Source: Streptomyces cyaneofuscatus
GTDB lineage: Bacteria; Actinomycetota; Actinomycetes; Streptomycetales; Streptomycetaceae
Direction: 5' to 3'
Assembly: GCF_000718135.1 (NCBI RefSeq)
Contig: NZ_JOEM01000002.1
Coordinates: forward strand, 62,001 to 126,000
DNA: 64,000 bases
The position numbers and the translations under genes were made by a program. Each line of letters starts with the position of its first letter. The stretch's first letter is position 1. This document shows, piece after piece, positions 17,040-28,965 of the stretch. A model generated the notes under the pieces. That model was not told the DNA's origin, did not search any database, and was given only the letters and a program-made list of their open reading frames with translations.

Positions 17040-17864
17040 ATGGCACCTTCCGAGATGACACCTACCGATGTCGACGCCGATGTGGCGGTCGCGATAGCCG
17101 GGGCGCGGGCCGGCGCCGAGGTGGTCCGCAGCCTGTACGGGCGGCGGCTCACCCGTATCGACAAGGGCGCGGGGGACTTCGCCACCACCGCCGATGTGGA
17201 GGCCGAGAAGGCGATCCTCGACGTCCTCCGCGCCGCCCGGCCCGGTGACGCCGTGCTGGGCGAGGAGGGCGGGCAGCAGGGGGCCGGTCCCGCCGAGGCC
17301 GTACGCCAGTGGCTCGTGGACCCCCTGTGCGGCACGCTGAACTACGCCGTCGGCAACTTGCTGGTCGCCGTCAACGTGGCGCTGCGCGACGGGGCGGCGG
17401 CGGTCGCCGACCCGTTCGGCGGCGAGGTCTACTTCACCGACGGGGAGACCGCCCACGTGCGGCAGGACGGGGCCGGTGACGCGCTGCTGGCGCCCACCTC
17501 CGCCACCCGGCTGGTGGACGTCAACCTGGATCCGCCGTTCCCGAGCGCGCCGGGGTTCCGGGCCGTGGAGCTCCTGGCCCGCCCCGGGTTCGCCGAGCAC
17601 TTCCGTCCGCGCGTCGTCTCCACGACCCTGGCGCTGGCCTGGGTCGCCGCCGGGAAGCGCGCCGCCTACGTCACCGACGGCGGCGACCTCTCCGGGAGCG
17701 TGCACTTCGCCGCCGGTATCGCCCTGTGCCGGGCGGCCGGGTGCGTCGTCACCGGGGTCGATGGCGCCCGCGTCGGTGAGGGCCACGGGCTGGTGGCCGC
17801 CGCCGACGAGGAGACCCACGGGCTGCTGATGTCGCTGATCCGCGGCGGCTTCCGCGTCGGCTGA
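17040..17864 (+). CDS. inositol monophosphatase-like protein with altered metal site
   Basis: A 274-residue protein of the IMPase superfamily: KGAGDFATTADVEAEKAIL, GEEGG (metal-binding Glu), VDPLCGTLNYAVG and GSVHFAAG. Active members hydrolyse phosphate monoesters such as inositol phosphate or 3'-phosphoadenosine phosphate and read DPxDGTxNF and WDxAAG at the last two motifs. Here the second Asp of DPxDGT is Cys, and the Asp of WDxAAG is replaced (VHFAAG), so two metal ligands seem lost. It may bind rather than hydrolyse a phosphorylated small molecule; that is inference. The start at 17040 lies 2 nt after the previous stop; ATG 17055 is an alternative. It converges on the kinase gene. Confidence 0.75.
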   Translation: MAPSEMTPTDVDADVAVAIAGARAGAEVVRSLYGRRLTRIDKGAGDFATTADVEAEKAILDVLRAARPGDAVLGEEGGQQGAGPAEAVRQWLVDPLCGTLNYAVGNLLVAVNVALRDGAAAVADPFGGEVYFTDGETAHVRQDGAGDALLAPTSATRLVDVNLDPPFPSAPGFRAVELLARPGFAEHFRPRVVSTTLALAWVAAGKRAAYVTDGGDLSGSVHFAAGIALCRAAGCVVTGVDGARVGEGHGLVAAADEETHGLLMSLIRGGFRVG

Positions 17865-17882
17865 AGTCCGGTCGCCCCGCGC

Positions 17883-19217
17883 CTACTTGGCGTGGACCGC
17901 CGCCTGCGCCCCGCCCAGGTCGAGCCGCAGGCCCGCCCGGAGCGGGACCGTCTGGCCCGGGGCGATCTCCTGCGAGGTGCCGTCCGAGCGCGTCCCCGTC
18001 CAGCTCGTCGACGACCGGTTCGCCAGCCCGAACTTACCCGGCCTGCTGGGGTGTTCGGTCAGCTCGGCCACCAGTGTGGCGTCGCTGTAGTCGTGCCGGG
18101 ACGGCTCCGGCGCCAGGTGGTGCTCGTGCACCCGGGCGTCCCGGCGCAGCCGGACATGGCGCTCGGAGCGGGGCAGGGGCGTGATGATGCTCAGCCGGGG
18201 CGGCAGGATCAGGGAGCTGCCGCAGGACCAGCACATCCCCGCCGTGGTCGCGGCGGGCTGCGTCATGTTCTGGCGGCCGCAGTCGGCGCAGTCCACGATG
18301 GCGTCCAGGACCGAGCGCAGCGCGTCACGCCACTGCGACTCCCGCACCCGGGCGGTCGGCTGGTGCAGGCCCACGGTGAAGTTGTGCGTGAAGAGGTCCT
18401 GGAGTGCCGGGGGAGCCGCCGCCCAGGTGTGCAGGACGGTGGACTGCTCGACGGGGTCGGGGGCGTTCGCCTGGTCGGCGGGGTCGAAGACGAACAGCGG
18501 CTGCTTCCCGTACAGCCGCTTCTCCGCCGCCTCGTCCAGGCAGTGGATCTCCAACTCCCGCTTTCCCTTCAGCGGGTGATGGTTCATCAGCAGCATGAAC
18601 AGCAGCACCGACAGCGAGTGGAGGTCGGACTGGGTGCCCGGCCGGGCACCCGACTCGCCGCGCACCAGCTCGGGCGCCATGAACTCCATGGTCCCCGAGA
18701 TGCCGGTGGTGTCCCCCTCGACCACGGCGTTGTCGTTGTCGCAGACCAGGACGTCACCGGTGGCCGGGTCGAAGAAGATGTTGCCCCAGGAGATGTCCCG
18801 GTAGGCGATCCCCCGCGAGTGCAAGGCCTGGTAGGCCTCCACCGTGTAGAGCGCGGCGGTCAGCAGAGCGCGCGGTGTGGTCCGCAGCCTGCGCCGGAAG
18901 AGGTCGGGCAGCCCCTTGAACCGGTCCGGCCGCAGATCCATCAGATAGCCGAACGCGCCGCCCGTACCGGACGGCACGTACGCCGTCGGCCACAGGAACC
19001 GGTCGTCGTCGAAGTCCCGGTCGACCAACTCCCGTACGATGTCGGACTGCTCGGGCGTCGCACAGGACGGGTAGTACCACTTCAGGGCGCGCTCGCCGGA
19101 CGCGGTCGCCACCCGGTACACCTCCCCCTGACCGCCGGCCCCGAGCATGTCGATGACGCGGACGGACTCCCCGTCGTCAGCGGTGAGGAGCGTTCCTCCG
19201 TCGAGCATGCCGGTCAT
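17883..19217 (-). CDS. Ser/Thr protein kinase with zinc ribbon (ternary system kinase)
   Basis: A 444-residue protein. Kinase domain about residues 15-290: glycine loop GAGGQGEVYRV, catalytic Lys in ALKWYY, catalytic loop YRDISWGN (Tyr replaces the His of HRD, Asp and Asn kept), CDND in place of DFG, and MAPE for APE. A zinc ribbon follows (CADCGRQN, CWSCG; about 315-345), then a C-terminal segment with FGLANRSSTSW that looks like a short beta (FHA-like) domain. It is soluble, without a membrane helix. Its ATG overlaps the PP2C stop by 4 bases. With the VWA and PP2C genes it forms the last part of the operon; the likely job is reversible phosphorylation within the system. Confidence 0.85.
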   Translation of the reverse strand: MTGMLDGGTLLTADDGESVRVIDMLGAGGQGEVYRVATASGERALKWYYPSCATPEQSDIVRELVDRDFDDDRFLWPTAYVPSGTGGAFGYLMDLRPDRFKGLPDLFRRRLRTTPRALLTAALYTVEAYQALHSRGIAYRDISWGNIFFDPATGDVLVCDNDNAVVEGDTTGISGTMEFMAPELVRGESGARPGTQSDLHSLSVLLFMLLMNHHPLKGKRELEIHCLDEAAEKRLYGKQPLFVFDPADQANAPDPVEQSTVLHTWAAAPPALQDLFTHNFTVGLHQPTARVRESQWRDALRSVLDAIVDCADCGRQNMTQPAATTAGMCWSCGSSLILPPRLSIITPLPRSERHVRLRRDARVHEHHLAPEPSRHDYSDATLVAELTEHPSRPGKFGLANRSSTSWTGTRSDGTSQEIAPGQTVPLRAGLRLDLGGAQAAVHAK

Positions 19218-20113
19218 GCGTCACTCCGTGGTCTGTCTGCCGCGGCGCCGTGGTCCGCCGCGTCGGGGCCGGGTCGCCGGGCGGCGACCAGGGTCGTGTC
19301 GTCGCCGGAGTAGCGGGCCGCCTCGGCCAGCCACCCGGGCAGGGCGTCGCGTACGTCGTCGGGGCCGCCGTCCTTCGCGAGGCGCTGGTCGAGCCCGGTC
19401 ATGAACTGGGCGAAGCCCTCGTCGGAGGCGAAGCTCTTGGAGAGGCCGTCGGTGGACAGGGCGACCAGCCGCGGGGTGCGGTCGCGCGCGACGACCGGCG
19501 CCCAGTGCACCCGGACCATCTTCCAGGCCTGCCGGCTGCACAGGGACTCCGTCTCGTCGCCGAGATCCGCCTCCACCGGGGCCAGCGGCAGCGCGATCGC
19601 CCCGTCGGCGTCGATCACCGTCAGCTCACCGTCGCCGAGCTGCCAGGCCGCGAACATCTGCGGGGTGAGCACCGCACCGACCAGCGTCGCCCCGTACAGC
19701 AGGAGCTTCTGGCCCTTGTGCGGAGGCTCGGCCGCCGGGTTCACCGTCTCCGGGTAGCGGTCCCAGTGGGCGAGCACCTGCTCCTGCCAGGCGGCCACCA
19801 GCTGCCGGGGCAGCTCGTTGCGCGCGTAGTTCATCAGCCAGCTCAGGCTGTGCGTCGCCCCGTCCGGGCCCTCGGAGCGGGCCAGTTCGGCGAACCTGCG
19901 GGCCTCGACGGCGAACAGGTCGACCGCGCACCGTGCCCCGATATGGCTGCGGGCGTGCGCCGCCGAGCCGTGGCCGTCCGCCACCGAGAGGATCAGCGGA
20001 TCGCCCTGCGACCCGGACCCCTCGGCGACGTACCAGTCCTGGTTGATCTGCTTGTTGACTCCCTGCACGCTGTGTTCGAGCGTCTCCCACAGCGGCCGCT
20101 CAGGAGCGCTCAC
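19214..20113 (-). CDS. PP2C-family Ser/Thr phosphatase (ternary system phosphatase)
   Basis: A 299-residue PP2C-type phosphatase. Metal-binding and structural motifs are NQDWY, VADGHGSAAHA, AWQLGDGELTVID, LSTDGLSKSF and the late Asp in SGDDTTLVAA. Unlike the SpoIIE-type enzymes earlier in the window, this is a compact stand-alone domain with no sensor. It overlaps its neighbours on both sides by ATGA junctions (VWA upstream, kinase downstream), giving the VWA-PP2C-kinase order typical of ternary conflict or signalling cassettes. Its probable substrate is a protein phosphorylated by the adjacent kinase. Confidence 0.87.
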   Translation of the reverse strand: MSAPERPLWETLEHSVQGVNKQINQDWYVAEGSGSQGDPLILSVADGHGSAAHARSHIGARCAVDLFAVEARRFAELARSEGPDGATHSLSWLMNYARNELPRQLVAAWQEQVLAHWDRYPETVNPAAEPPHKGQKLLLYGATLVGAVLTPQMFAAWQLGDGELTVIDADGAIALPLAPVEADLGDETESLCSRQAWKMVRVHWAPVVARDRTPRLVALSTDGLSKSFASDEGFAQFMTGLDQRLAKDGGPDDVRDALPGWLAEAARYSGDDTTLVAARRPGPDAADHGAAADRPRSDA

Positions 20114-20796
20114 CAGACGTCGTCATCGTCGTCGTCCAACTGCGGCGGCGCATAAGGCGGTTGCTTCACCGTGGCGTCGGTGGGGGCCGCCACCGGCTGG
20201 GACGCGGCCTTGACCGCGGCGGTCGAGGCCCAGCGGATCGCCGCCGCCAGCTGCTTGGGGCTGTTGGCGTCGAGCGGCTGGAGTTCGGGGTTGCCCAGGA
20301 ACTCCTGGAGCACGCTGCGGTCCGCGTCCGCCCCGATCGCGATGGCCACCCGCACGGCCTTCTTGCCCCACGGGGTGGCGTCCAGCGCCCGCAGGCCCGA
20401 CTTCCAGTCGTCCGTGGGCACCCCGTCGGAGACCAGGGCCAGCACCGGCTTCAGGGCCCGCTGCGGCATCGGCGGGGTCTGGAACTCCCGGGAGACCACC
20501 TCCAGCGCCTCACCCAGGTTGGTCATGCCGTCGACCTGGACGTCCTGCCAGGTGAAGTCGTCGACCGGCACCGGGTCCTTGTGGTGCCACCGCGCCTCCG
20601 TGGAGAACGTCAGCGTCCGCAGCAGGAGTTGGGCCGCCGGGTTGTCGTGGGCCACCGACCGCATCTCGGGAACGGCTTCCCGGATCGCGTAGTTGAGCTG
20701 TCCGATCTTCTCGCCCTGCATGGAATAGGAGCAGTCCAGCAGCCAGATGAAGTGGACCGGCCGGTTCGCCATGGGACCGCCGGGGATGTCACTCAC
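20110..20796 (-). CDS. VWA-domain protein (ternary system VWA)
   Basis: A 228-residue protein made of one von Willebrand A domain with an intact MIDAS: DCSYS in IWLLDCSYSMQG, the Thr in GMTNLGEAL and the Asp in LVSDGVPTDD. The C-terminus is acidic, ending in six Asp and VW. VWA proteins bind partners through a metal ion and often scaffold AAA or kinase systems. No signal peptide is seen. ATG 20796 gives MSDIPGGP; ATG 20772 is an alternative. The stop overlaps the PP2C start. A 61-bp gap separates it from a small membrane-protein gene upstream. Confidence 0.87.
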   Translation of the reverse strand: MSDIPGGPMANRPVHFIWLLDCSYSMQGEKIGQLNYAIREAVPEMRSVAHDNPAAQLLLRTLTFSTEARWHHKDPVPVDDFTWQDVQVDGMTNLGEALEVVSREFQTPPMPQRALKPVLALVSDGVPTDDWKSGLRALDATPWGKKAVRVAIAIGADADRSVLQEFLGNPELQPLDANSPKQLAAAIRWASTAAVKAASQPVAAPTDATVKQPPYAPPQLDDDDDDVW

Positions 20797-20857
20797 TCGA
20801 AGCCCTCCTTGTGGTGGTGTGTGATGCGTGGTGCTGTCGTGGAGACGGGCGGTGCTG

Positions 20858-21004
20858 TCATTCGCTCTGCCATTCGGTCAGCAGCTCTCCGAGGTGGGTC
20901 AGCCCCCAGGCCAGGAGCCCGGCGAGCGTGAGCACGGCGGCGATGACGAACAGGGTGAGGAGCAGCCGACGTCCTCGCGCGATGTTCGGTGTGACGACCG
21001 GCAT
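20858..21004 (-). CDS. 48-residue single-pass membrane protein
   Basis: Reading the minus strand from ATG 21004 gives a basic N-terminus (IARGRR), one hydrophobic helix (LLLTLFVIAAVLTLAGLLAWGL) and a short acidic tail ending EWQSE, a classic small membrane protein. AGAGGG lies about 12 nt upstream. It fits exactly in the gap between the membrane GTPase (ends 21066) and the VWA gene (starts 20796), on the same strand. Function unknown; it could anchor or regulate the GTPase. It is too short to be called by size-limited gene finders, so it may be missing from annotations. Confidence 0.6.
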   Translation of the reverse strand: MPVVTPNIARGRRLLLTLFVIAAVLTLAGLLAWGLTHLGELLTEWQSE

Positions 21005-21065
21005 GGGCGTGGACCGTCCCTCTCTTCTCGGACGTGACCGACCTTAACGATCACGTCAGGCTCCG

Positions 21066-22711
21066 TCAGCGGGTTGAACGATCTTGTACGGGGGCGTCGC
21101 GCGGGCCGGGCACCGACGGGGCCGCCCGGCCTGTGGACGCCTCCTCGGAAGAGCCCTCGGAGAGCAGCTTGCCGACCCGCAGGCCCGTGCGGGCCAGAAT
21201 CCACAACACCGCCTCTGCCGCCCGCTGCTGCTCGCTCACCAGGGGGCCCGTACCGGTGGCCGCGTAGGCGCTGAGCGCCCAGTACCGCCGGGTCCGGAAC
21301 CGGTGCCCCAGGTCCCGTACGAGCGGGTCCAGGCCGATCGTGGCCAGCCAGGGGCCGATCCCCGTCGCGGGGACCCGCAGGCGCTCGATCCGGTCGAGCA
21401 CATCCCGCTTGGTGACCACCACCGCCAGCGGCAGCCGGCCGCGCCGTCGCCGTCCGGCCAGCGCCGAGAGCTCGCCGGTGAACGTCTGGTACGTCTGCCA
21501 GGGCCCCGGCTCCGAGGGGTTGGCCGCCCGCGCCAGCTCCTCCTCGGCGGCCGTGAGGGACCGCCGCACCTGGGGCTCGGCCAGCACGTCGACGACCAGG
21601 ACCACCCCGTCCGCGTGGGCCAGATACTCCTGGCGGCGGGTGGAGTCCACGTCGTACAGGGACTCGCCCATCGGGTCGTAGAGGTAGACCAGCCGGTGCC
21701 TGCGGCGGTGGGTGACCCGCAGCATCAGGGCCCGTGGCTGGCCGCCCTGGGTTTTGCGCACCCAACCGTCCTGCTTGAGCTGCCCGTTGAGGTCCACGAC
21801 GTCCCGCCGGTCGTCGTCCGTCGCGAAGGTGACCTTCAGCGCGCTCCGCCCGGCCGTCGCGTGCAGCCCGGTGACCGCCGCCGCCATCAGCATCGTCTTG
21901 CCCGACGAGGTCCCGCCGATCACCGGCACGTGCACGATCCGCAGCCGGCCGATCCCGGCCGGGAGCGACCGGTCGCAGTGCGGGCACTCGACCGCGAGCC
22001 GGTCGCGGCCGGCCAGGGAGACGGTGGTGAGCCGGCGCCCGCACGCGCAGACGTGCCACAACGCGCCGAACCGGCCCGGACGCAGCTCCCGGTGGGCCCG
22101 GCTGCAGCCCGGGCAGCGGTGCACGGCGAGCGGGAACGCCCGATAGCAGCCCGGATAGGGGCAGTTCATCCGGACCCGCCGCACCAGCGCCCCGGCCCGG
22201 TCCGCCCCGCGCAGGACGGCGACCCCGGCCACCGCGGCCAGCCACACCAGGGCCACCAGCAGCCACATCACGAGGTGGACCAGCACCAGGACCGCCGAGG
22301 CGAGGAGCGCCCCGGTGATCGCCCCGAGCGCGGTGCCCGGGGCCAGGAGGCGGACGACGAAGCGGGCGATCCAGTGGTCGAAGCGGTAGCCGGTGGAGGG
22401 CTGGCGCCCGGTGAACATGCGGCGGGCGGTGACCGCCATCCAGCGGCCCAGCAGCCGGTGCCGTACGGCCGAGGCGGCGGCGCGGGTGGAGGAGTACGCG
22501 TCCACCCACATCAGCTGCGACCAGTACGCGCGCTGCGCGGGCTCGGTCCCGACGGGCGGGATACGGGGGTCGGGCGTGCCGGGCGTCCGGGGACGGAGCG
22601 CCTGCGCGGAGGCGCGGAGCGCCAGCGCGAGGAACTCCCAGAACGCGCGGAACAGGCACACGCCCGCCCAGACGGCCACCGTCAGCCAGACCGCCGCCGA
22701 GAGAAGCCCGC

Positions 22712-22715
<4 letters not shown>
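21066..22715 (-). CDS. membrane-anchored zinc-ribbon GTPase (double-GTPase-like)
   Basis: A 549-residue protein: N-terminal membrane helix (residues about 5-25), two further hydrophobic segments (about 125-165), a zinc-ribbon region (CPYPGC, CPGC, CACG, CPHC; about 185-255) and a P-loop GTPase domain from about 268. Walker A is GGTSSGKT, the Walker B/G3 region is YLYDPMGE, and the specificity motif is TKRD. The tail is Ser/Pro-rich. It resembles the GTPases that accompany GAP1 proteins in predicted conflict systems. Its ATG overlaps the GAP1 stop by 4 bases. It would tether the complex to the membrane. Nucleotide specificity for GTP is inferred from TKxD. Confidence 0.8.
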
Positions 22716-25260
<2,545 letters not shown>

Positions 25261-25264
<4 letters not shown>

Positions 25265-26526
25265 GCGTCGGCCTTCCCCGTACGGTTCTCCTTCTGGCCC
25301 TCCGGCCGGCTCTTGCGCACCGGGACCAGACCGCGCCGCCCCAGCAGCCACAGCAGCGGATCCTCCACCCGCAGCGGTTGCGGACCCGACTTCGGGGCGT
25401 CGGCCGGTGCGTCGGCGGGCGGCGGTGCGCCCAGCGCCGAGAGACCGAAGTACGACAGCTCGGCGAAGTCGTTCTCCAACTGGCGGCAGAGCACCCCGGA
25501 GTCCCAGTCGCTCAGCAGGGACCGCAACTCCTCGTGCACGGCGAGCCGGTCGTCGTCGTCCAGTTCGCCGCCGGTGTGGGTGGCGTTGCGCAGCAGCGGC
25601 GAGTGCGCCCCCAACAGCGCCCGCAGCGCGTCCGTCTTCGTCACGGCGACGGCCATCGGCGTGGTGACCCGGCCCCGCGACACGCTCCGTCCGTGGGAGC
25701 GGAGTTGGGCGGCGAGGTCGGAGGCGATCTGCTGCGGTGACGTCTCGACGGCGGGCAGCGGCGGACCGTCGGCGGACGCGCTGCGGTCGCGTACCGAACC
25801 CATCTGGAGCGGGTCGACGAGCAGGATGATCCCGTCGGCGGCGGCCAGGTACTGGGTGTAACGGGCCATCGCCTCCGCGCTCTTGAGGTCCTCGCCCGCC
25901 GCGTCGAAGAAGACCAGCGTGGTGTGCCTGCTGCCCTTGGCGTACCTGCCCCGGCGCGGCACGCTCAGCCGGTAGAGCAGCGGGTCGTTGAAGCCCATGG
26001 CGGCCGGACGCGTCGTGTCCGGGAGCCGCAGCCGCTCGTACAGGTCCTCCTCCATCTCCCGGTCCCGGCGCTGGGTCTCGGCCCCCATCGCGGGCAGCGA
26101 GATGTTGTACTCCCGGCCCACCCGGCCGCGCAGTTCGTTGACGAGCACCGACACATAGGTGCTCTTGCCGGAGGCCTTGGCGCCGACGAGGGCGATGATG
26201 CGGCTGTCCTGGTCGCAGTACTCGCTGGGGAAGTCGTTGTGGCAGCCGCGGCAGACCCGTACCGAGGTGGCCACCCCGCACCGGGGGCACGGCTGGCGGG
26301 CGGAGGTGCCTCGCAGGGACGAGAGGGTGCGGGGCGCGGGGAAGACCGGCCCGCGCAGCCGCCGGGAGGGCGGCAGGCTCGGACCCATGAAGTCGGCCCA
26401 TACGTCGTCGGGTTCGGCGTCGCACGGGGTGCCGCCGCGTACCCCGGTGGCCATCATCAGACAGCGGTAGGGCAGGCGCGCGGCCGGTGCGCGGTCGAAG
26501 CAGTAGGGACAGATGACGGTCGTCAT
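25261..26526 (-). CDS. soluble zinc-ribbon GTPase (double-GTPase-like)
   Basis: A 421-residue protein. N-terminal zinc-binding Cys pairs (CPYC near residue 6, CPRCG and CRGC near 80-95) precede a GTPase domain: Walker A GAKASGKST (about 113), G3-type FFDAAGED, IILLVDP, and TKTD for base recognition. No membrane segment is present. It differs from the second GTPase of the operon, which is membrane-anchored. It is joined to GAP1 by an ATGA overlap and to the upstream Fn3 gene by a 1-nt gap. The likely role is a nucleotide-dependent switch working with GAP1; this rests on family and gene order. Confidence 0.82.
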
Positions 26527-26527
26527 G

Positions 26528-28861
26528 TCAGCGCACCACCAGGGTCGTGGGAGAGGGTTCGTCGAGGCGTACGTCGGCGGCCCCTTCGCCGAGGAGGAAA
26601 CCGCGCAGGGCGTACGGGGGCCGGAGGCCGGAGGGCACGGGCAGCTCGACGGGGCTGCCGGGGGTCAGGGTGGATCCGCCGACGCGGAGCAGGGTCGTGC
26701 CGTCCGTGGGGGTGCGCGGCCGGACCGGATCCCGGCCGTTGCCCGACCGGGCCACGAGAACGAACTCCGGTAGATCGGCCGGGACTTCCCCCGGGCAGGA
26801 CAGGGTGACCCGCAGCAGCGAGGGCCCCCGGCGCAGCGCCCGGCGGGCACCGGGAACGATGCGGTAGCTGACGGCGATGTCCGCGGGCACCCGGACCGCG
26901 CCGCCCGGCGGCGGGACGACCACCGCGTCCGGCGTCCGGGGTGCGGCGGAAAGGGTGACCGAGAACGCGGAGGGCGCCACGTCCACGTACAGCCCTTCCC
27001 GTACGTAGGTGCTGCGGGCCACCACCCGGTGCACGGTGCTCGCCCCGTCCTGCTCCACGGTGGCCGCGACCTCGCCCGCCTCCGCCGGCCAGTCGAACGT
27101 GACGCGGGCCCGGCCCCCGCCCACCCGCTCCACCCGGGCCCCGGCCACGGCGGGCGGGCACTCGACGACGAGGCCCGGCCCCGCCACCGCTCGCGGGCCG
27201 AGCACGGCCAGGGCGGACACCCGGGTGACCGAGCCCGGGGGCGGCACCAGGCCGCCGCCCGACCCGGCAGCCCAGGGCAGCGGGGCGGGCCAGGGCCGTG
27301 CCGGGTCGTCGGTCAGCTCGGCCCCCGGCTCCGGCGGGCAGGCCGGCCAGGCGACCAGGCGTACGTCGGCGTCGTCCCCGCCGCTCCAGGAGAACCGGAC
27401 GGCCCCGTGGACGGCCGTGGCGTCGAGCCGGTCCACCGGGGTGGGCCAGGGATCGACGGAGACGGGGTGCTCCGCGCCGGCCGACTCGATGACGGCCCCG
27501 TCCGGCGACCGGTAGCGGCAGCGGACGCGGAGCACGTACGCGCCGACGCCCAGCCCGGTCGCGGTCAGCGCCCCCGTACGCACCTCGGCACCGCCCACCG
27601 GGCCTGCGGGGCCCACGAGTTGGGCCCGTACGCCCAGCGCGCCCGACGGCTCGGTCCAGGTGGCCTCGATGCGGCCCCGGCCGGTGGTGGACCGCAGCCC
27701 CGACACGTCCGGGGCGACGAGCAGCACGTCCGAGACGACGGGCGGGCCGTCGATCCTGCCGTCCCGCAGGGGCAGGGCGGCGTAGCGGACCTCCTGGCCG
27801 AACGGGGGGCTGGGGTCCACCCAGCCGCCCGCAGGGGAGAGGTCCGTGATCTCGGTGATCCCGGTGGGGCCGCCCGGCACCCGGGTCAGCCGGACGACCC
27901 GCCGGCCGTTCGCCGCGTCGGCGGCCGGGGACGCGGGGGAGAGCGCCACGGTCACGGCCTCGGGCGCGGGAAGGACGGTCAGCACCTCACGGGGCCGGGC
28001 GCCCTCGTCGTACACCGCCGCCGGACCGGGCTTCTCGCCGCCGCCCGCCGGACCGGGCTTCTCGCCGCCAGCCGCCGGACCGGCACCCACACCCGCGCCG
28101 CCCCCCGCCCGATGCAGCCGCACCAGGCCGAGCAGGGCGCAGGGGCAGTCCGAGGCCAGGCGGGCGGCCCGGAGCATGCAGTCCTCGGCCGCCCGCGCAT
28201 CGCCCGCCTTCTCGGCCTCCCGCGCCGCGTCGAGGGCGTCGTCGGCCTCCTTCACCCGCTCGGCGATCTCCGCCAGCCGCCGGCGCAGCAGCGCGTCGCC
28301 CCCGCCGCCCGCCGGAAGCAGGGCCGCAAGACCGGCGGCGCGCCGCACCTTCCCGTCGGCCCACGCGTCCGCCAACTCCTCCACCGCACGCCGCTGTTCC
28401 GCGTCCAGCCGGAGGTGGGCGGCGGCCACGCGGACGAGGGGGCCCGCCTCCTGCGGACAGACCCCGAGCGCGACGGCGGTCGCGGGGTCGGCGCCCTGCG
28501 GGTGGGCCTGGAGGAGTTCGACGAGCTGGTAGAGAAGGATGCGGCGCAGGGCGGCGGGGTCCTGGAGCTGCACCGCCTCCAGCTGGGCGAGGAGCGGCCC
28601 GTACGCTCCGCCGCGCGCGGCGCCCAGCTGACGCAGCCGGTCGGCACCGATGTGCTGCCGGCGGCGCGCGCCGCCCTCCTCGAAGACTCCGTCGAGCACC
28701 CCCAGCACCCGTCCGCGCTCGACCAGCGCGTCGCCGATGTGCCTTAACCCCAGGGCCCGTTGCCGAGCGACCAGCCGGCCGTACCCCGGGACGAGCGGGG
28801 AGAGCGGCAGACCGCGCAGGGCGCGGCGCAGCCCAAGGTTGTGCCCGAACTCCAGCCCCAC
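26528..28861 (-). CDS. SaeA-like Fn3-repeat protein, first gene of the GTPase operon
   Basis: A 777-residue protein: N-terminal helical region (about 1-240, including LAEIAERVKEADDALDAAREAEKAGD), a Gly/Pro-rich linker with two copies of AGGGEKPGPA-type sequence, then several beta-sandwich fibronectin-III-like domains (about 285-650) and a final beta region. It fits the SaeA first-Fn3-like family. The N-terminus may recruit the client protein; Fn3 repeats could sense a target. No signal peptide. The GTG at 28861 is the only possible start: an in-frame TGA lies six codons upstream, and GGGGG is 7 nt before the GTG. Codon 39 (28745-28747) is TTA, so the operon's first product needs the bldA tRNA. 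Confidence 0.72.
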   Translation of the reverse strand: MGLEFGHNLGLRRALRGLPLSPLVPGYGRLVARQRALGLRHIGDALVERGRVLGVLDGVFEEGGARRRQHIGADRLRQLGAARGGAYGPLLAQLEAVQLQDPAALRRILLYQLVELLQAHPQGADPATAVALGVCPQEAGPLVRVAAAHLRLDAEQRRAVEELADAWADGKVRRAAGLAALLPAGGGGDALLRRRLAEIAERVKEADDALDAAREAEKAGDARAAEDCMLRAARLASDCPCALLGLVRLHRAGGGAGVGAGPAAGGEKPGPAGGGEKPGPAAVYDEGARPREVLTVLPAPEAVTVALSPASPAADAANGRRVVRLTRVPGGPTGITEITDLSPAGGWVDPSPPFGQEVRYAALPLRDGRIDGPPVVSDVLLVAPDVSGLRSTTGRGRIEATWTEPSGALGVRAQLVGPAGPVGGAEVRTGALTATGLGVGAYVLRVRCRYRSPDGAVIESAGAEHPVSVDPWPTPVDRLDATAVHGAVRFSWSGGDDADVRLVAWPACPPEPGAELTDDPARPWPAPLPWAAGSGGGLVPPPGSVTRVSALAVLGPRAVAGPGLVVECPPAVAGARVERVGGGRARVTFDWPAEAGEVAATVEQDGASTVHRVVARSTYVREGLYVDVAPSAFSVTLSAAPRTPDAVVVPPPGGAVRVPADIAVSYRIVPGARRALRRGPSLLRVTLSCPGEVPADLPEFVLVARSGNGRDPVRPRTPTDGTTLLRVGGSTLTPGSPVELPVPSGLRPPYALRGFLLGEGAADVRLDEPSPTTLVVR

Positions 28862-28965
28862 CGTGCGCCCCCGTGCTCACCACTCGTGCTCCCACCACCC
28901 ATCCCAGCAGATCCGGGGCCTGCGCGACGGCGTTTCGCCATGTTGCGGCCCGAGCGAGACCGGCA

